Source: Calvatia gigantea
Lineage: Eukaryota; Basidiomycota; Agaricomycetes; Agaricales; Lycoperdaceae
DNA length: 64,000 nt
Direction of reading: 5' to 3'
Assembly: GCA_025093985.1 (NCBI GenBank)
Contig: JACAAK010000014.1
Location: 2,356,001-2,420,000 of the forward strand
The stretch's first letter is position 1, and each line of letters opens with the position of its first letter. The notes beneath the pieces were generated by a model that saw only the letters and a program-made list of their open reading frames with translations, had not been told where the DNA came from and did no database searches. Made by a program: the position numbers and the translations under genes. Of this stretch, positions 1-11,921 are shown one piece after another.

Positions 1-496
1 CTCGATAGGGCTCGGGCTATCAATATTATCCAAGCATCCGATAGTGACCGAAGGCCTATCACACGTCCGCACCTCACCCATGCGTAACTTCCTCTATCCC
101 AGTGCCATCCCCTATCCTTCAGAGACACTATTCCGGGTCCAAACCCAACCCCAGACATGACAATCATCGATCACTCAGTCAGAGAGGGAACTTGCCCGTG
201 ATGGCCGGGCAGGATCTTTATCACCCTAAGCTCGACGACCATCTAACCTAAGGTTTGTAAGTAAGCAAGTGGTCCGTGTTGGATTGATGAATTGACCGTT
301 ACGTTCTCACCCAATATCATAGTTGGTTTCCAAAAGATTTTTGTCACTGACAACCAATAGCATAACAAATATGATTATTGTCCAATTGTGAGGAGGGATT
401 AATTGAAGATTTTATATACCGGAGTGTTTAATAGGGTATATCGTGAATAAATAAGGTCATAAAGGTCATAAACTGTCCACTATTCTCCAGTGTAAT
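1..496. other. non-coding flank, nothing recognised
   Basis: No reading frame with coding character and no RNA gene was seen. The last 150 bases are AT-rich and lie just past the stop codon of the gene that follows on the minus strand, so part is probably its 3' UTR. Confidence 0.4.
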
Positions 497-1510
497 TTAA
501 AAATAACTATAGGTCGTTGTCGCGGAACCTGGAACAGACGATGGTGCAAAAATAAACCGAATAGGCAGTGGGAAGGGTGAGCTCAGACCGCGGGTATGCC
601 CATGAGCCGCTGGAGGTTGCCGTGGCGTCAGGCTGGACATGTCCATTGAGCGAGCTCCCCTCGTTCGTGGTTTCATAAAAGCAGTAGAGGGTGTGCTTGG
701 AGATGTATAGGTGAATCTTGTGTCGGGATCTTGAACATGAACTGGGTTGGGCCGGCGCCTTGGCTGGGCCTGAAGTGATGGGGAGGGGAGAACGGGAGCA
801 ACTTCCGCCACCGCAGAAGTGGGAGGATTGGATGGTTCAACGAATGCTTGTGATATCAGTCTCGCAGCTGTGCTATCGCGTAGATGGAGTTGGCCCAATT
901 TCAATAGTGGACGACTACGCGTTGAGCTTGAGCGAGGTTCGGGAACATAATCGAGAGCCACTGCTGAAGAGCTCCGGTCATCTGAGTCTTCTGGTTCCGG
1001 AGACTCTCGTGACCCAGTCCCGTTAATCACTTCCAACAGAGAAGTGGAGGGTTGGGGGAGTAGCTGGGAGAGCGCTTCTGGGATATCCCCTACAATAGTA
1101 GGAGAGATAGGCGTAAACCCTGTTTCTGGTGTTGACGGCGTGAGCGGAGAACTAGCACTTAAGACGAAGAAGAATGGTCCAAGATTTGTGGAAGGTTTCG
1201 GTGTATCATCTTTGGGTTGCTGGTGTTGCGGGGGTGATATTAGCGGGAAGGATTTGAGTGGACTTGAATTTAAAGGTGATGATATCTCGTCTCTCGCTGG
1301 TGAGGTGATCTGCACCGATGAAAGTGAATTATTGGGATTAAAATGAGATGCGGAGGAACATACATCTTCTTCCATATTGAAATAATCGTTGTATGTCTTG
1401 TAAAGCAAGCCTGTCCCATCTTCTGACATTTGCCGCCGCTGGAGCGGACGGCCAATGGAAGTCGGAGGCACTGGTAAGGTCATGTTACCCGAATCCAACA
1501 CTGAGTTCAT
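497..1510 (-). CDS. Ser/Pro-rich disordered hypothetical protein
   Basis: A single open frame of 337 codons with no intron needed. It is not a family I recognise. The protein is dominated by Ser, Pro and Thr, with many SP and TP dipeptides (potential proline-directed phosphorylation sites) and a basic Ser/Arg stretch around residues 190-205. No signal peptide or membrane segment is visible. Composition resembles the two other disordered proteins in this window (4180-7121 and 17441-19438), but I see no clear sequence match between them. The start chosen is the first Met of the open frame. Low complexity makes function prediction unsafe, but the length of the open frame and its coding-like composition make it likely to be real. 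Confidence 0.55.
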   Translation of the reverse strand: MNSVLDSGNMTLPVPPTSIGRPLQRRQMSEDGTGLLYKTYNDYFNMEEDVCSSASHFNPNNSLSSVQITSPARDEISSPLNSSPLKSFPLISPPQHQQPKDDTPKPSTNLGPFFFVLSASSPLTPSTPETGFTPISPTIVGDIPEALSQLLPQPSTSLLEVINGTGSRESPEPEDSDDRSSSAVALDYVPEPRSSSTRSRPLLKLGQLHLRDSTAARLISQAFVEPSNPPTSAVAEVAPVLPSPSLQAQPRRRPNPVHVQDPDTRFTYTSPSTPSTAFMKPRTRGARSMDMSSLTPRQPPAAHGHTRGLSSPFPLPIRFIFAPSSVPGSATTTYSYF

Positions 1511-2264
1511 TTAGGAGATTACAGGGTGGGTACTTTCAAGGCTAGGTGTCCGTGTGGTCAAGATCCAAGGGAGGAAGTTCATGAAAGAAGAAAGTTGGTG
1601 GGGGATGATCTTGAAGTATCACCTAGGAACGGTCTGCGTTGAGTGCTGGATGCGAATGGCATGTACATGAGTCACCAAGCCGATGGTGCAGGCGCGTTTC
1701 ATGGCTGTGTCCGTGAAACTGTTGGAATTACCAAAAAAAAATGGCGGATGACCCATTTAGCGTAACCGCACCGAGCCCGGAACCCCTGGTCCAACCTCGA
1801 TCCCTCCTGCCTTTACAATACCCCAGACGCAGGAGCCGGATCAGCCTATACAAACCCCAAGTGGCCAGTGGGGGAGTCGCGAGGGAATGGACGGTTGCTT
1901 CTTCATTAAGTGCGCATCAATCGAGATCAAAGTATGAAACATCAGTCATGCATCAAGGTAATGATGAGCGTAGCAGTGTAAGACGCTCCAGTTACATAAG
2001 TCCATATTCGGGTTTGAGGCGACCGCTAAGGGCGTGCGTTGTATTACCCGAGAACCCACGGACGAAGCTGGTGAGCATTTCTCTCAAATCCCATTGGAGA
2101 ACGCCCAGTACAATCCATATAAATTTCATGATGTTCGGTAATGTTTAATCCGTTCGTTGAGTCCAAGATCTTGCTACCTACTCATGTAACGTTGGTCTAA
2201 GGTATGGACGTAATTTTTTTCGAAGTTATAAATTGGTACCTGAAGTTAGCAAAGCCGTATCCTG
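1511..2264. other. divergent intergenic region with one weak ORF
   Basis: This lies between a minus-strand gene ending its 5' end at 1510 and a plus-strand gene starting at 2265, so it should hold two promoters. A plus-strand open frame at 1741-2148 (135 codons) follows a run of A residues. It matches no family I know and could be chance. No clear TATA box stands out. Confidence 0.3.
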
Positions 2265-3994
2265 ATGTCATCTGGTACCCCAGCACTACAATATGTGGCA
2301 TTATCCAGCGGAGTTCTTCTCGTACGTGAGTTGTTCGGTCCCCGAACTAATACTCACACTTGGAGTGACTAGTTTTATGATTACTTGTGCACACTGGAAA
2401 ACGAGGTATGTCAAGTATTTGGGGAAATTCTCTCAGTTTATTCAGTCTTCAGGTCTCTAACGTCTGGGCTTGTCCGCCGTCCCTCATCAATTCCGTGTTT
2501 TATGTCAACCGTTACCTTCCATTTGTGGATACAACCCTCCTGATAATTTGTGAGTTGACTATACCCCCATCAATCAATTGGGATCTCCGACGTTTCGAGG
2601 TAGTCAATATGGGCGCTCCACGTTTGCCTGTACGTACCACTTTTTTCCCTGATTGCCACTCGCGCTCAGGCAGTATGGATGCATCAGATTTGCCAAAACT
2701 TGACGCAGGCATATGTTTGTTAGTACTTGGGTTGTTTTGGTGATATACTCGAATAACAGTAATGGATGTCTTTCCTCATACAGGGATACTGGCGGTAGGG
2801 TCAATTCTCTCTCATAGTGAGAACCAGCTGGAGGCCCCTCCCTGAGCTATCACTCATCTCCTCTCTTCCAGTAATTACCATAGCGAGAACCTGCGCATTG
2901 TGGGGTTATCGCCGATGGATCCTGGGGTTGGTTGGGGTTGTAGCGGTGGTACGTGGTCTCACCCTTGCGCTAGTTGATTTGGAATTAACAGGTCACCATA
3001 GTTAGAGTTTTCTGCTGGACTTACGACGGCCTATTATCAGTTCAAGTCATTTCGCTGTGCGTGACTATAGTCCTTGGAGACTTTCATTGACTCAATAATC
3101 AAATAGTTGTCGCAACGCAAGCGGGATGTTCTGTCCATCAAACAGGTCGCATCATCACAGTGGCATATGCTATGATCTTTTCTATGGAAGCTAGTGAGCT
3201 CCTCCACGGATTACGAAAGCCGTAGGAACTGACAAGAACAACAGTTATTATAGTTTTAACCCTTCTAGTTGCCTACCGCCATTGCGAGTTGTTATTCCTG
3301 GACACTTGCCAAGTTTGAACTGACTTCCCTTTGTAGTATCAATTTCTCACTCCTTGTGGATTCGGCATCTATATCATAATGGTCAAGTTCTTGGTCTATT
3401 TGGATGAGTGGGAGCTGACAGGGGCGTTAGGCATAGTTTTCTGTTGCATGATGCTAGGTGGGTGACGAGAGCATGTATATTTTCTGCAGCGAATGCTTAA
3501 TCAGATTCTTAGCCATCAGCCTTGTAAACGTTATCTTCCCTTGGGTTGTTCCTGTGCGTTGAGACATCTATGGGTTTTTCAGATTCGTGTCCCTGATTCC
3601 GCCTTACAGCCTATCTATAGGGGTATTTTTGCCACGTAGGTTCATTTGCATTAGCTTAATGCGAGGTTTCACGTTCTTGTGGGTCCAGGCCTCAACGCGT
3701 ATTCCACTCTATAATTTGCAATCGAGTGATCTTGATGGTATTGAAACATCGGAGGAGAATCCTGGATAGGAACAGCGAAATATTTGGTATCAACGATAGG
3801 ATTTGGAGGCAAGTTGTGTATCTTATCCTGCGTTCTTGAGGTTGACGATCCATGGTGACGCACGCCCAGAAATACAAATATTCACCGGGGCGGCGCCACA
3901 GCGACCATCAATACAGAGCTTTTCCAGATTTATTATACTGATGATATTAGAAGTGAAATCGGAATGTCGGAGGTCGCGCAGTGATTATTATTGA
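2265..3994 (+). CDS. DUF6533-type fungal membrane protein, multi-exon
   Basis: The N-terminal exons join cleanly: 2265-2321, 2373-2405 and 2453-2549, with GT-AG introns at 2322-2372 and 2406-2452. They give the DUF6533 signature: a hydrophobic helix, then FYDYLCTLENEV, then a second helix ending NRYLPFVDT. Further down, around 2790-2980, is the family's third-helix block ending in RTCALWGYRRWIL, split by an intron ending at about 2871. These proteins are seven-helix membrane proteins of unknown function expanded in Agaricomycetes. Downstream of 3000 the exon chain is not clear to me; hydrophobic pieces continue to the stop near 3994. At least one junction (near 2730-2780) does not stay in frame with canonical sites, so a frame break or decay is possible. 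Confidence 0.6.
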
Positions 3995-4179
3995 GGTTAG
4001 GTAACGGATGTTGGTCAAACTTGTATAAATTTTAAGATTTTTTTAAGTCAGCCTAATATAGACTAAATTATTTAAAGACGTTGCAGAAATCATATGGATA
4101 CATGGATAGAGGTTGATGTCTAGATGAATGTAGAGAGAAAAAGAAAAGATGCAAAGATAGACTAACAGTTAATTCGTTA

Positions 4180-7121
4180 CTAGAGGGCCATGCCAATCAT
4201 ACGCTCCCCCGAATGTTTTTTTCGGACTTGGGTAACGGGCACACTCGGGTGGGCTCCCTTCACGGAATTGGACCGCGACCGCGACACGACATACGATGGA
4301 TTCTTATTAACAGGGTTATGAGGAACTTGCGCTAGCGGTGATCTTGGAGGTCTTGGGGGCGCATCTAAGAAATCCCAGTCGCCCTCTTTCGCAAGCTCCT
4401 TGTTCGAACGCGCGTGGAAGGCCCGTGAAGTAATTTTCGTCATAGGGTACGATAATTCTTTAGGTCTCGTGAGGTTTATGCCCGGGCGAAGGAAGGCGGT
4501 GGACACTGGTGAACTGGACTTTGGTCTGCCGAGGATGCGCTCCTTTGTGTCACCGGAACTCACAGAAATTGCAGGTTCTTGTAACCTGGCGATATTAGGG
4601 TCCGGTTCTAGAGTGGGTTGGCGTAGGGCTGAAGGGAGAGGAGGGGGTGGTGAGTACGGGCGACGGCTTCGACTACTAGCATTTGACGAGTTTATACGAA
4701 GGTCGGGCATGGAGGGAGACCTGAGATTCCTCTCTTGGGGTCGGTTCGCAGCCCTTGCCCGGAGAAGATGGGAGACTCGAGGCGGAGGTGGCGTTTGCAG
4801 ACTCGAAGTCATAGGTCCTGAGGGATGAGGAGAAGAATAGGTGGAGCTGTCGGTGGATGCAGAGGGTATCGGCTCGAGAGGTTTCTTCATCTCGTTAGGT
4901 ATTGACGGAGGCCTAGATGATGAATGCACGTGGGGCGGTCGTTCTTCACTCCTAGAGTTACTCCGGGCTCTGGTCCTGAGACGCTCGGTAATGGATGAAG
5001 GGAGAGGTTGACGTCTCTCCTTGTCCAAGGAAGAGGTACTGGAAGGAATGGTATTCGAAGGGAAGTTGGGTAAGGACGGTGAGCGAATATGCGGATTGTG
5101 TGAGGTTCCGAAGCGGGAGTTGGATCCCTCGCGATGCGAACTAGCGTTTGGCAACAGTGGAGGAGTATTGGTAATGTCAGGTCTGAGGGAGGGCATTGAA
5201 GGGGAGTGAGGGATGCGCCAAATTGAGCGCTGGGTTCGAAGGCTACTGGCTTTCGGTTCCGAATCATCCGCTGAAGGCAGGTTTTGTGTCACAAGCAATG
5301 GAAGAGGGGCTTTTTTGGCTGGCTGCCAATTGCGTCGGGGCGCGTGCCGGGGAAGGGTCTCTCGAGGGTTTGTTGTTTTTCATCCTATGCTGAGGGATGC
5401 GCTCGGGGAGTCCGTCGAGCTCAAGTCCCTTCCCCGAGTTTTTGGGGTTTTCTGGAGTCCGAGAATCGATCCTTGATGAAGAATCTGAATCCCTTCGAAC
5501 GCTTTCCGCCGTTGTGGATCCAGCCCTCGGCCGTCGTTTAAATGTATCCCCCGGATTCGGAGGAGCAGAGTCCAAAAAAGCAGCCCTCATCGCGGGCATT
5601 GAAGGCGAAGGAGCTACCACGTGAACTTCATGTGTGTGAACGGACGCTATATTTTGCATTTGGCTCGACCACACCCTGGACGAGGTGGCGGGCGCGGTCT
5701 GATGGAGGCATATCCAGGAAAGATGGTTTCTCATGGTCAATGACGCCAAGTTTGTTGTCATAGGGCATGCTGTGCTTTTTCTCGGGTCGCTGAGGTGAGT
5801 TCTCAGTTGTGGCTAGAGTAGGCCGAGGTCGTTGTGCTTCCCGTACGCTTTTAGACCTCGGACGCTGAACGAAATTTGATGTATGTCTCGGGGTATCAAC
5901 TGGCACAGGACCAGGGACAGGTTGGGGGAACGGTACATCAGGCGGAGGTTGTTCAGGAGCTGGGTTGGGTGGTGTTTGTCGTGCTTGAGCTCTCAGGGAT
6001 GCGCTAGAAGGAATACGTGGAATCGGTGGTTGCGTACTGATTCTGAGCTCTCGATATCGCTACTTGGGTACCTGTTGACGTAGCCGAGCTTTGTGAAGAT
6101 GACCGTACTCTCTGACCCTGGAGGGGCAACGAAACGTTGCTCAAGTTGACTGGAAACGGTGTGTCACGGCCACGAACGCCCGGTTGTTGCGATTGCGAGG
6201 GAGACCGAGTTAACAGAGGCAAGGTAGGCATGCCCAGCGGGGAGGAGACAGAAGGGGATCTCCGGAGTTGCTTTTGGACATCAACGGGAATTTGGGTTTT
6301 GACGTTAGTTGAGCTTCCCGCGCGCTTGTGTGTCCGAGGTAGGTGCTTCACCTCTGGGGGAGAGATGCCGTTGGAGCTGGCAGAACTTCCCGACGCGAAT
6401 GGGTCGAGATTAAGCAGATCTTTTGGAGGGGACGTAACTTGAATGGGGAGGGGTGCCTTCAGTGACGAACGCTTCGTAACGCCGCCATTGGGGGATCCCC
6501 GACCCGACTTAGGCGAACTGGGAGAACATCTTGGCGAGAGCCTTGGTAGACATGGACGCCCTTTTGTACATTTGTTTGAGCTTCGCCTTTTTTTCCTTCT
6601 TGTTCTCTTCATTTTCCATGGTGCTTTCAATGCTGGTGAGCGTAGTTTGGCCCGAGTAACTGGTGATAGAAGACATTTGCGACGAGCTAAGATCACTGTG
6701 GACTGAACCAAAGCTCCGAAAGTCGGTAGAAGAGGAAATGGTCGAATCCCGCTGAGGAGACGAATTGTTCACGGCCAATAAGACGGGGCCCGCGAGTTTC
6801 GATGAAGGGGGAGGTTTGTTGAAGGCCCATGCCTCTGGTCCATCCCAGGAATCCTGACTGTAGATACTCCCGCTGGATAACACAGAATATGGTGTCTTAG
6901 CTGGCACTGCCAACCTGGACATTTTTGGAGATTCCTAGAAATCGTGAATCAGGAATGCAGAACTTAGAAGGTGAATATATCAGGCCCACCTGATAGACAT
7001 TGGCTCCCGCCACCCCCCTCTGAGGGTCCGTCACCAGAGGATCATGCAACACGGGCGACAGTGCCAGACTGAGTTGTGCCGCATTTGGTCTCTGAATGCC
7101 CCTCGTAAATTTGTATTCCAT
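4180..7121 (-). CDS. Ser/Pro-rich disordered protein, frame broken four times
   Basis: The start at 7121 opens a 44-codon exon (6990-7121). A 55-bp GT-AG intron (6935-6989) leads into a frame with a Lys-rich helix (ENKKEKKAKLKQMYKRASMS) followed by long Ser/Pro/Arg-rich low-complexity sequence to the stop at 4180. The frame moves by one extra base near 6508, 6047, 5650 and 5292; on each side the composition is the same and the next frame opens at once. That is what single-base insertions look like. The combined product would be about 950 residues. No catalytic domain is visible. The conserved-looking N-terminal 180 residues may be the only folded part. It could be a scaffold or cytoskeletal regulator, but nothing in the sequence shows that. 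It may also be two genes split at the first break. Confidence 0.5.
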
Positions 7122-9040
7122 CGTTGAAGTGCGAGGAGTCGAGGTATAATCGAAAAAAAAAATCAACGGAGAGGATAGTAAAGTCTATAAAGGGAGAGGC
7201 TCCTTCGACCGGCCTCGACGGTCCTGGAACTTGGGGCGCGGCACATTATGTATTTTTCAAATTGACCGTTAGAGAGAACGGTTATGATCCAAACAATTGA
7301 TGGCTTAACGACGACTGGCAGTTACTGTAACTTTCGGATGCATCAAGTCAGAACGATCGTGATCCCCGAGTAACCGACACAGGTTTGCTGATGTGGGCGG
7401 TTCTTTGGCCTAGTTTTTGTCCTTTGTAACGCTGGATCAATGAAGAGTTGAATTCCTCGTGGTTGATAAGTACTGCCGACGGCTCTCATCACGAAAGAAG
7501 ATACTGATGCAAGCTGCAAGTCGCGAGTCGTCACACTGGCCTGGAGAGTACTGTTATTTCACAACTCCGAGTTAAGCTGTAACTTAATTACCCCAGGCAC
7601 AGTCACGTGTCAAGGCTTGAAATATCTGAGAGGCTCGGAGAGCAGTTCCACTCCATGGAAACATCACACGGCAAAGGTTGACAACGTTGATACGCCATAG
7701 CCTCCCAAAATGAAAAACGGTCAACAACCGCTGTGCTCGCAAGCGCTTTTCCACGAATCCCTTCACCCTTTCAAACTCGTCTTGAACTTTTACATGGAGG
7801 CCGAAACCTCCACCACTCCATCATTCCTGCCCTCATATCCTGACTCTTCGCAAATCAATAGAAAAAACCCTTGCAATCGAATTTCGCAAGTAAGCCGAAA
7901 GTGACGGTGTGATCTTCTTCTCTCCTGGTGGTATTCCAAATTCGTGCAAGACGGTTGTCAACTGACTTCCCTCAGCAGCGAGTTATTTCGGGGTTAAGTC
8001 GCCTTCCGAAGCGATTCCATCGAGCAAGGGCGGTTTTTTGATCTCCAGTCACTACCCCACAATGTGACATGTCCACATCACCCGGCGTAGCAAGAAAGGT
8101 TTGAGAAATTTGAGCTTCGCACGACTCATATTCAAACATTCAGCCCTCCTCCTTCCCATGCGTCAATCTGGAACCCTCTGGGCCACCCTGATACACATAT
8201 GGACAGATGGATCGACTCAGAAGAGTGATAATCACTCTTTTCAAAACACTCCGTCGATTCCGCTACCTCCAAATTTGGTTAACGGCTGTATGTTCCGACG
8301 TAAGCGCTTGTTCATTCACTAACCTTATCTGAACGCTACAAGCGGTCTTTTGCTAGTTGGAGCAAAGTCGGATGTTTCAAGATCATTTTGGATGCCTCTG
8401 GAGCCTCATATTTCCACCAGGCGCATGTTCAGATCTTGGCCTTGGGAGTAAGGTAAGAATTTTTTGACTCTGGCGCTAAGCAACTCTGCAGGACAAACAA
8501 TGTATCGTTTGTTCTGGTCTTGGGATTTTTTCGATTTGTTTCTCCTGCCAGTTCTCTCCCCAGAATTAGCCCGTTCACACTCTCCACGTTATGAGACCGC
8601 TGGTAAGTAAGACCGACCCGTGGTATTTATGGCTTGCAGTTGGTTTAACCGTGTTCTGTTAACAATCCCTGGACCCTGTTTTGTTGGTATCCTAGGATCT
8701 AGCTGTTCTGCGTCGCGATGTTGAATTTACAACAAGCCACGCGAGCATGAGCCCAAGGCATAGGCGCTCGTTTTGTCTTTATGTGGCAGAACGTTTTATC
8801 CACAATTCACAGTGCAAAGGTTACGATGGCAACATTCGGACATACCTACATGAGTAATTGTGTTGTTGGATGCTATATTCTTGAAACCCGGACCACCGTT
8901 TGAGAATCAGGGTTCTCTCATTCCGAGCAGGCAGGGGCTTGGGTGATCTAGTTTTTGGTACCTTTGTAAATGATGGAAAACCTGAAGTTTTCCCACTCGC
9001 ACCGGCTTCATTTATATCAATACCTCCACGTTTCCCGTTC
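7122..9040. other. gene-poor intergenic region
   Basis: Only short, non-overlapping open frames occur here on either strand (the longest about 73 codons at 8101-8322), none with a recognisable domain. No tRNA or repeat array was seen. It separates the promoter of the minus-strand disordered protein from a CpG-poor block. Confidence 0.4.
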
Positions 9041-9675
9041 ATTTCCCTGGCCCTACTCTTGTAATTTTGATCTAAAGCTTATGTTAAATTTTGTGTTTGG
9101 GTGCTTCTTATAAATCAAAATGCCCATATAATTATCATAGACTCTGCTGGTTTTCAAGAGAGACTGAGACCACAAACCAATCAGATCCCCTACCAATCAC
9201 CAATGGGACCAAAACTCCACACACTGGGGCAAAATTTTACTATATAAAGAAAAATTTAGGCTTGTTTTGCAGTGCCAATTTTGAATCTGTAACAAAAATT
9301 TCCCTCACCAATTCAGTTATGCCAGACACCTGAAACCAATCGGGATCAGCAGTCAATGCAGAGGGCACCAAAGTTTCTATTTAAGATTTTCAAATTGTGA
9401 AATAGGTTGATAATTGATTCATATTTTATCACAGAAATAGAGACCTTACAAGCAATCAGTGGCACCTTACCAGTTTGGAGCTGTAATTTAAAAGCAATCG
9501 AGGATCCAGATCTTAAAAAACAATATCAAAACAAATTCTGGTATGTACCACTGATTATTGTATCAGCCCAATCTGTGTGATAAAATATGTCTAGTATACT
9601 GACTTATATTCACTATTTAAAACTTTAAATAGAAAATTTGGTACCTCCTGAACTGGGAACAGATGTTGAGTGGTC
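9041..9675. other. AT-rich block nearly devoid of CpG
   Basis: Over about 635 bases only two CpG dinucleotides are present (near 9340 and 9499), whereas flanking sequence has several per 60 bases. TpG and CpA are common. This is the pattern left by deamination of methylated cytosine in CpG, as seen in old silenced repeats of basidiomycetes. No transposase or reverse-transcriptase motif is readable. It resembles the CpG-free block at 12697-14280. Confidence 0.6.
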
Positions 9676-9834
9676 CGCAGTGAGAGGTGTGAGTTAATTC
9701 GGAGTGGTCAGGGGAGGGAACCATTTTTGGTCATCGATTCATTCAATGATCCACTCTTGCTGTCTATCTTGGATAGTTCCCACGCTCCCCAAACTTTGAT
9801 TAGAATTCACTCGACCTCGAAGCTAATCAACGTT

Positions 9835-11086
9835 ATGGCCAACATCTCGCTTTCAAAAGCCGAAAAGTCTTACATTACAACCGGTCTCACACAACCCGTA
9901 CCACACCGCGCAGATGGCCGCAGTCTTACAGATTATCGGAGTATTGCCCTCGAAACTGGCGTCGCGCCTCTTGCAAACGGATCCTCACGACTCTGTATCG
10001 GGAGGAATTTGAATGATAACGGAGGAGGGACGGAAGGTTCTCGCCGCAACTAAACTAGAAGTTGAAACTATATCTCTAGATGAATCCTCAGAAGGACAAG
10101 AAGGAGGACGCTTTGTAGTCAATGTCTCCTGGTAGGTACGCCTATCCGTTTAATCGTTGCTCTTGCACGCAAAGCCGTTTTTAACCATACTTTCCGTAGT
10201 TCTCCCACTGCCTATCCGCATTTGACCCAAATGGCGCTGGACGACCTTCAATACGATCTCACCACAATTCTCCATGCCACGCTCACACATCCTTCTCTTC
10301 ATCCCAAAAATCTCGGCATTCTTCCTCGTAAAAAAGCGTGGCTCCTTCACTTGGATCTCCTCATCCTTTCCGATACGGGTAACACTTTTGACGCGTTGTT
10401 CCTCGCTGCTCGTGCTGCGCTCTGGGATACGAAGGTCCCAAGAACACGAAGTGTCGAGTACAAGGCTCCTCGGAGCACAGTTTCCGATACAGGGAAAGGG
10501 GGTACAACTACTGCAATGGGAGGGGATATGGACGTCGACACAGCCACTCCTAGTGGTTTTGATACCCGCAGTCAGGTTTCGCGTGCGAACAGACTTCGAG
10601 CTACCTGACTATTGGGATGAAGGCGATGTTCTGGATGGGAGGGACCATTGGCCTGTATGCGTTACTCTGAACGTCGTGCGTTACCTTTCTTTTTTCTTTG
10701 TTTAGAGGAAGGTATTGACGATATTTTAAGGCATCTCCTGTCCACTTTTTGGACGCGACATTACAAGAAGAAGCTGCGGTGCCGCTGAAACTCCTACTCG
10801 TATTCTCCTTTCCCTCATCTGTACCTTCAAGTGAAGCAACTCTGCAAGCTATGCGAACGCTGGGCACAGGCGAACTTACGTTGGAACAAATTAAAGATCT
10901 CATTCAGGTTCGCATATGTTCCTCATATCCTTGGCTCCCTCCTAGTCTCATCTAACATTTTATTCTCACTAGGCCGGACAAAAATATGCGCACGATCTAC
11001 ACACGGCGCTCAACTTTAAACTAAGAGACGAAGATACCAGACGAACACAAAAAGCGAGGGCGAGATTTGCATCTGCACGACGATAA
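9835..11086 (+). CDS. RRP42: exosome complex component RRP42 (RNase PH-like)
   Basis: This is a ring subunit of the nuclear and cytoplasmic RNA exosome (3'-5' RNA decay and rRNA processing), structural rather than catalytic in eukaryotes. The N-terminus reads SKAEKSYITTGL, then HRADGRSLTDYR and LETGVAPLANGSSR. The middle has the family block around KKAWLLHLDLLILSDTGN followed by LAARAALWDT. FELPDYWDEGDVLDGRDHWP and a C-terminal helical tail follow. Exons are 9835-10131, 10200-10675, 10731-10907 and 10973-11086, with GT-AG introns. The exons total 1,064 bases, two too many for an open frame; removing one extra base near 10038 and one near 10590 restores 353 codons that match the family throughout. 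RRP42 is essential, so these two breaks are probably assembly errors. Confidence 0.9.
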
Positions 11087-11921
11087 GTGGTGGTGGACAT
11101 CAGGTAAAAATAACAAAATAAATGAATTTCTGCGAGCACCACCCACGCGAATTTTGTCAATTTCGATCATCAATGAAACGATCACCCCATTTGTTGTAAT
11201 ACCACAACTTGGTCTGGGCCATTCGCCCAGGCAGGCGATATCATGACAAGGATGAGGAACTTTGTGAAATCCGGCGCGTCGATATGACCTTTCGGGGTCT
11301 GTTAGACCCGGATGTGCCTGTACACCAGGTCCACAGGTCTGTTATTGCCCCCTCCCCCCTTGGAAAGGGGTGCGCGCTAATGTCCTGGCACCATACCCTT
11401 CATTCACGCCGACGTGCATCATCTCCTACCCAGTTTATACAGCTATACTTTACCCCGAACGTATCCTACGACGCGGGTCGCGGGCCTTCTCCCACGAACA
11501 TCCTATACGGTATTTCAACCGCATGATCATACCTGCCCGCACGCCTTCGACGCACATCGCGCGAAACCACCTGCAAATACCCCCTCATCTGCGCCCACTC
11601 CCTCCACTTCCAAGGATCTCGATTTCGTCGCTCTAGGGTTCGAAAAGCCCACCCGTGAGACTGATTTTCAGGCCGCTCGATCCTTTTGAGAGCAGTAACC
11701 GAGCACTATATTTCATCAGATCGGACAAGAATCGAATACAAGACGAAGATACAAAACGTATCAAAAATCGAGGGAAATGTTCAAGTTCACAAAACGAAAA
11801 GAGGTTACGAACTCGAAGAGAAAAGATAAGACTGCGAAAAGGCTGTAAGGAGGTGGATTGTACACGAGAGTGCGGTGCATCCTGGGTTCATCAAAAGTGC
11901 CTTTAGGTCTGTTGAAAACCT
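11087..11921. other. intergenic, weak plus-strand ORFs
   Basis: Overlapping plus-strand frames at 11209-11526, 11370-11636 and 11655-11906 have Pro- or Lys/Arg-rich translations but no recognisable domain. A gene with several introns or frame breaks cannot be excluded. The region also carries the 3' UTRs of RRP42 and of the convergent membrane-protein gene. Confidence 0.25.
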
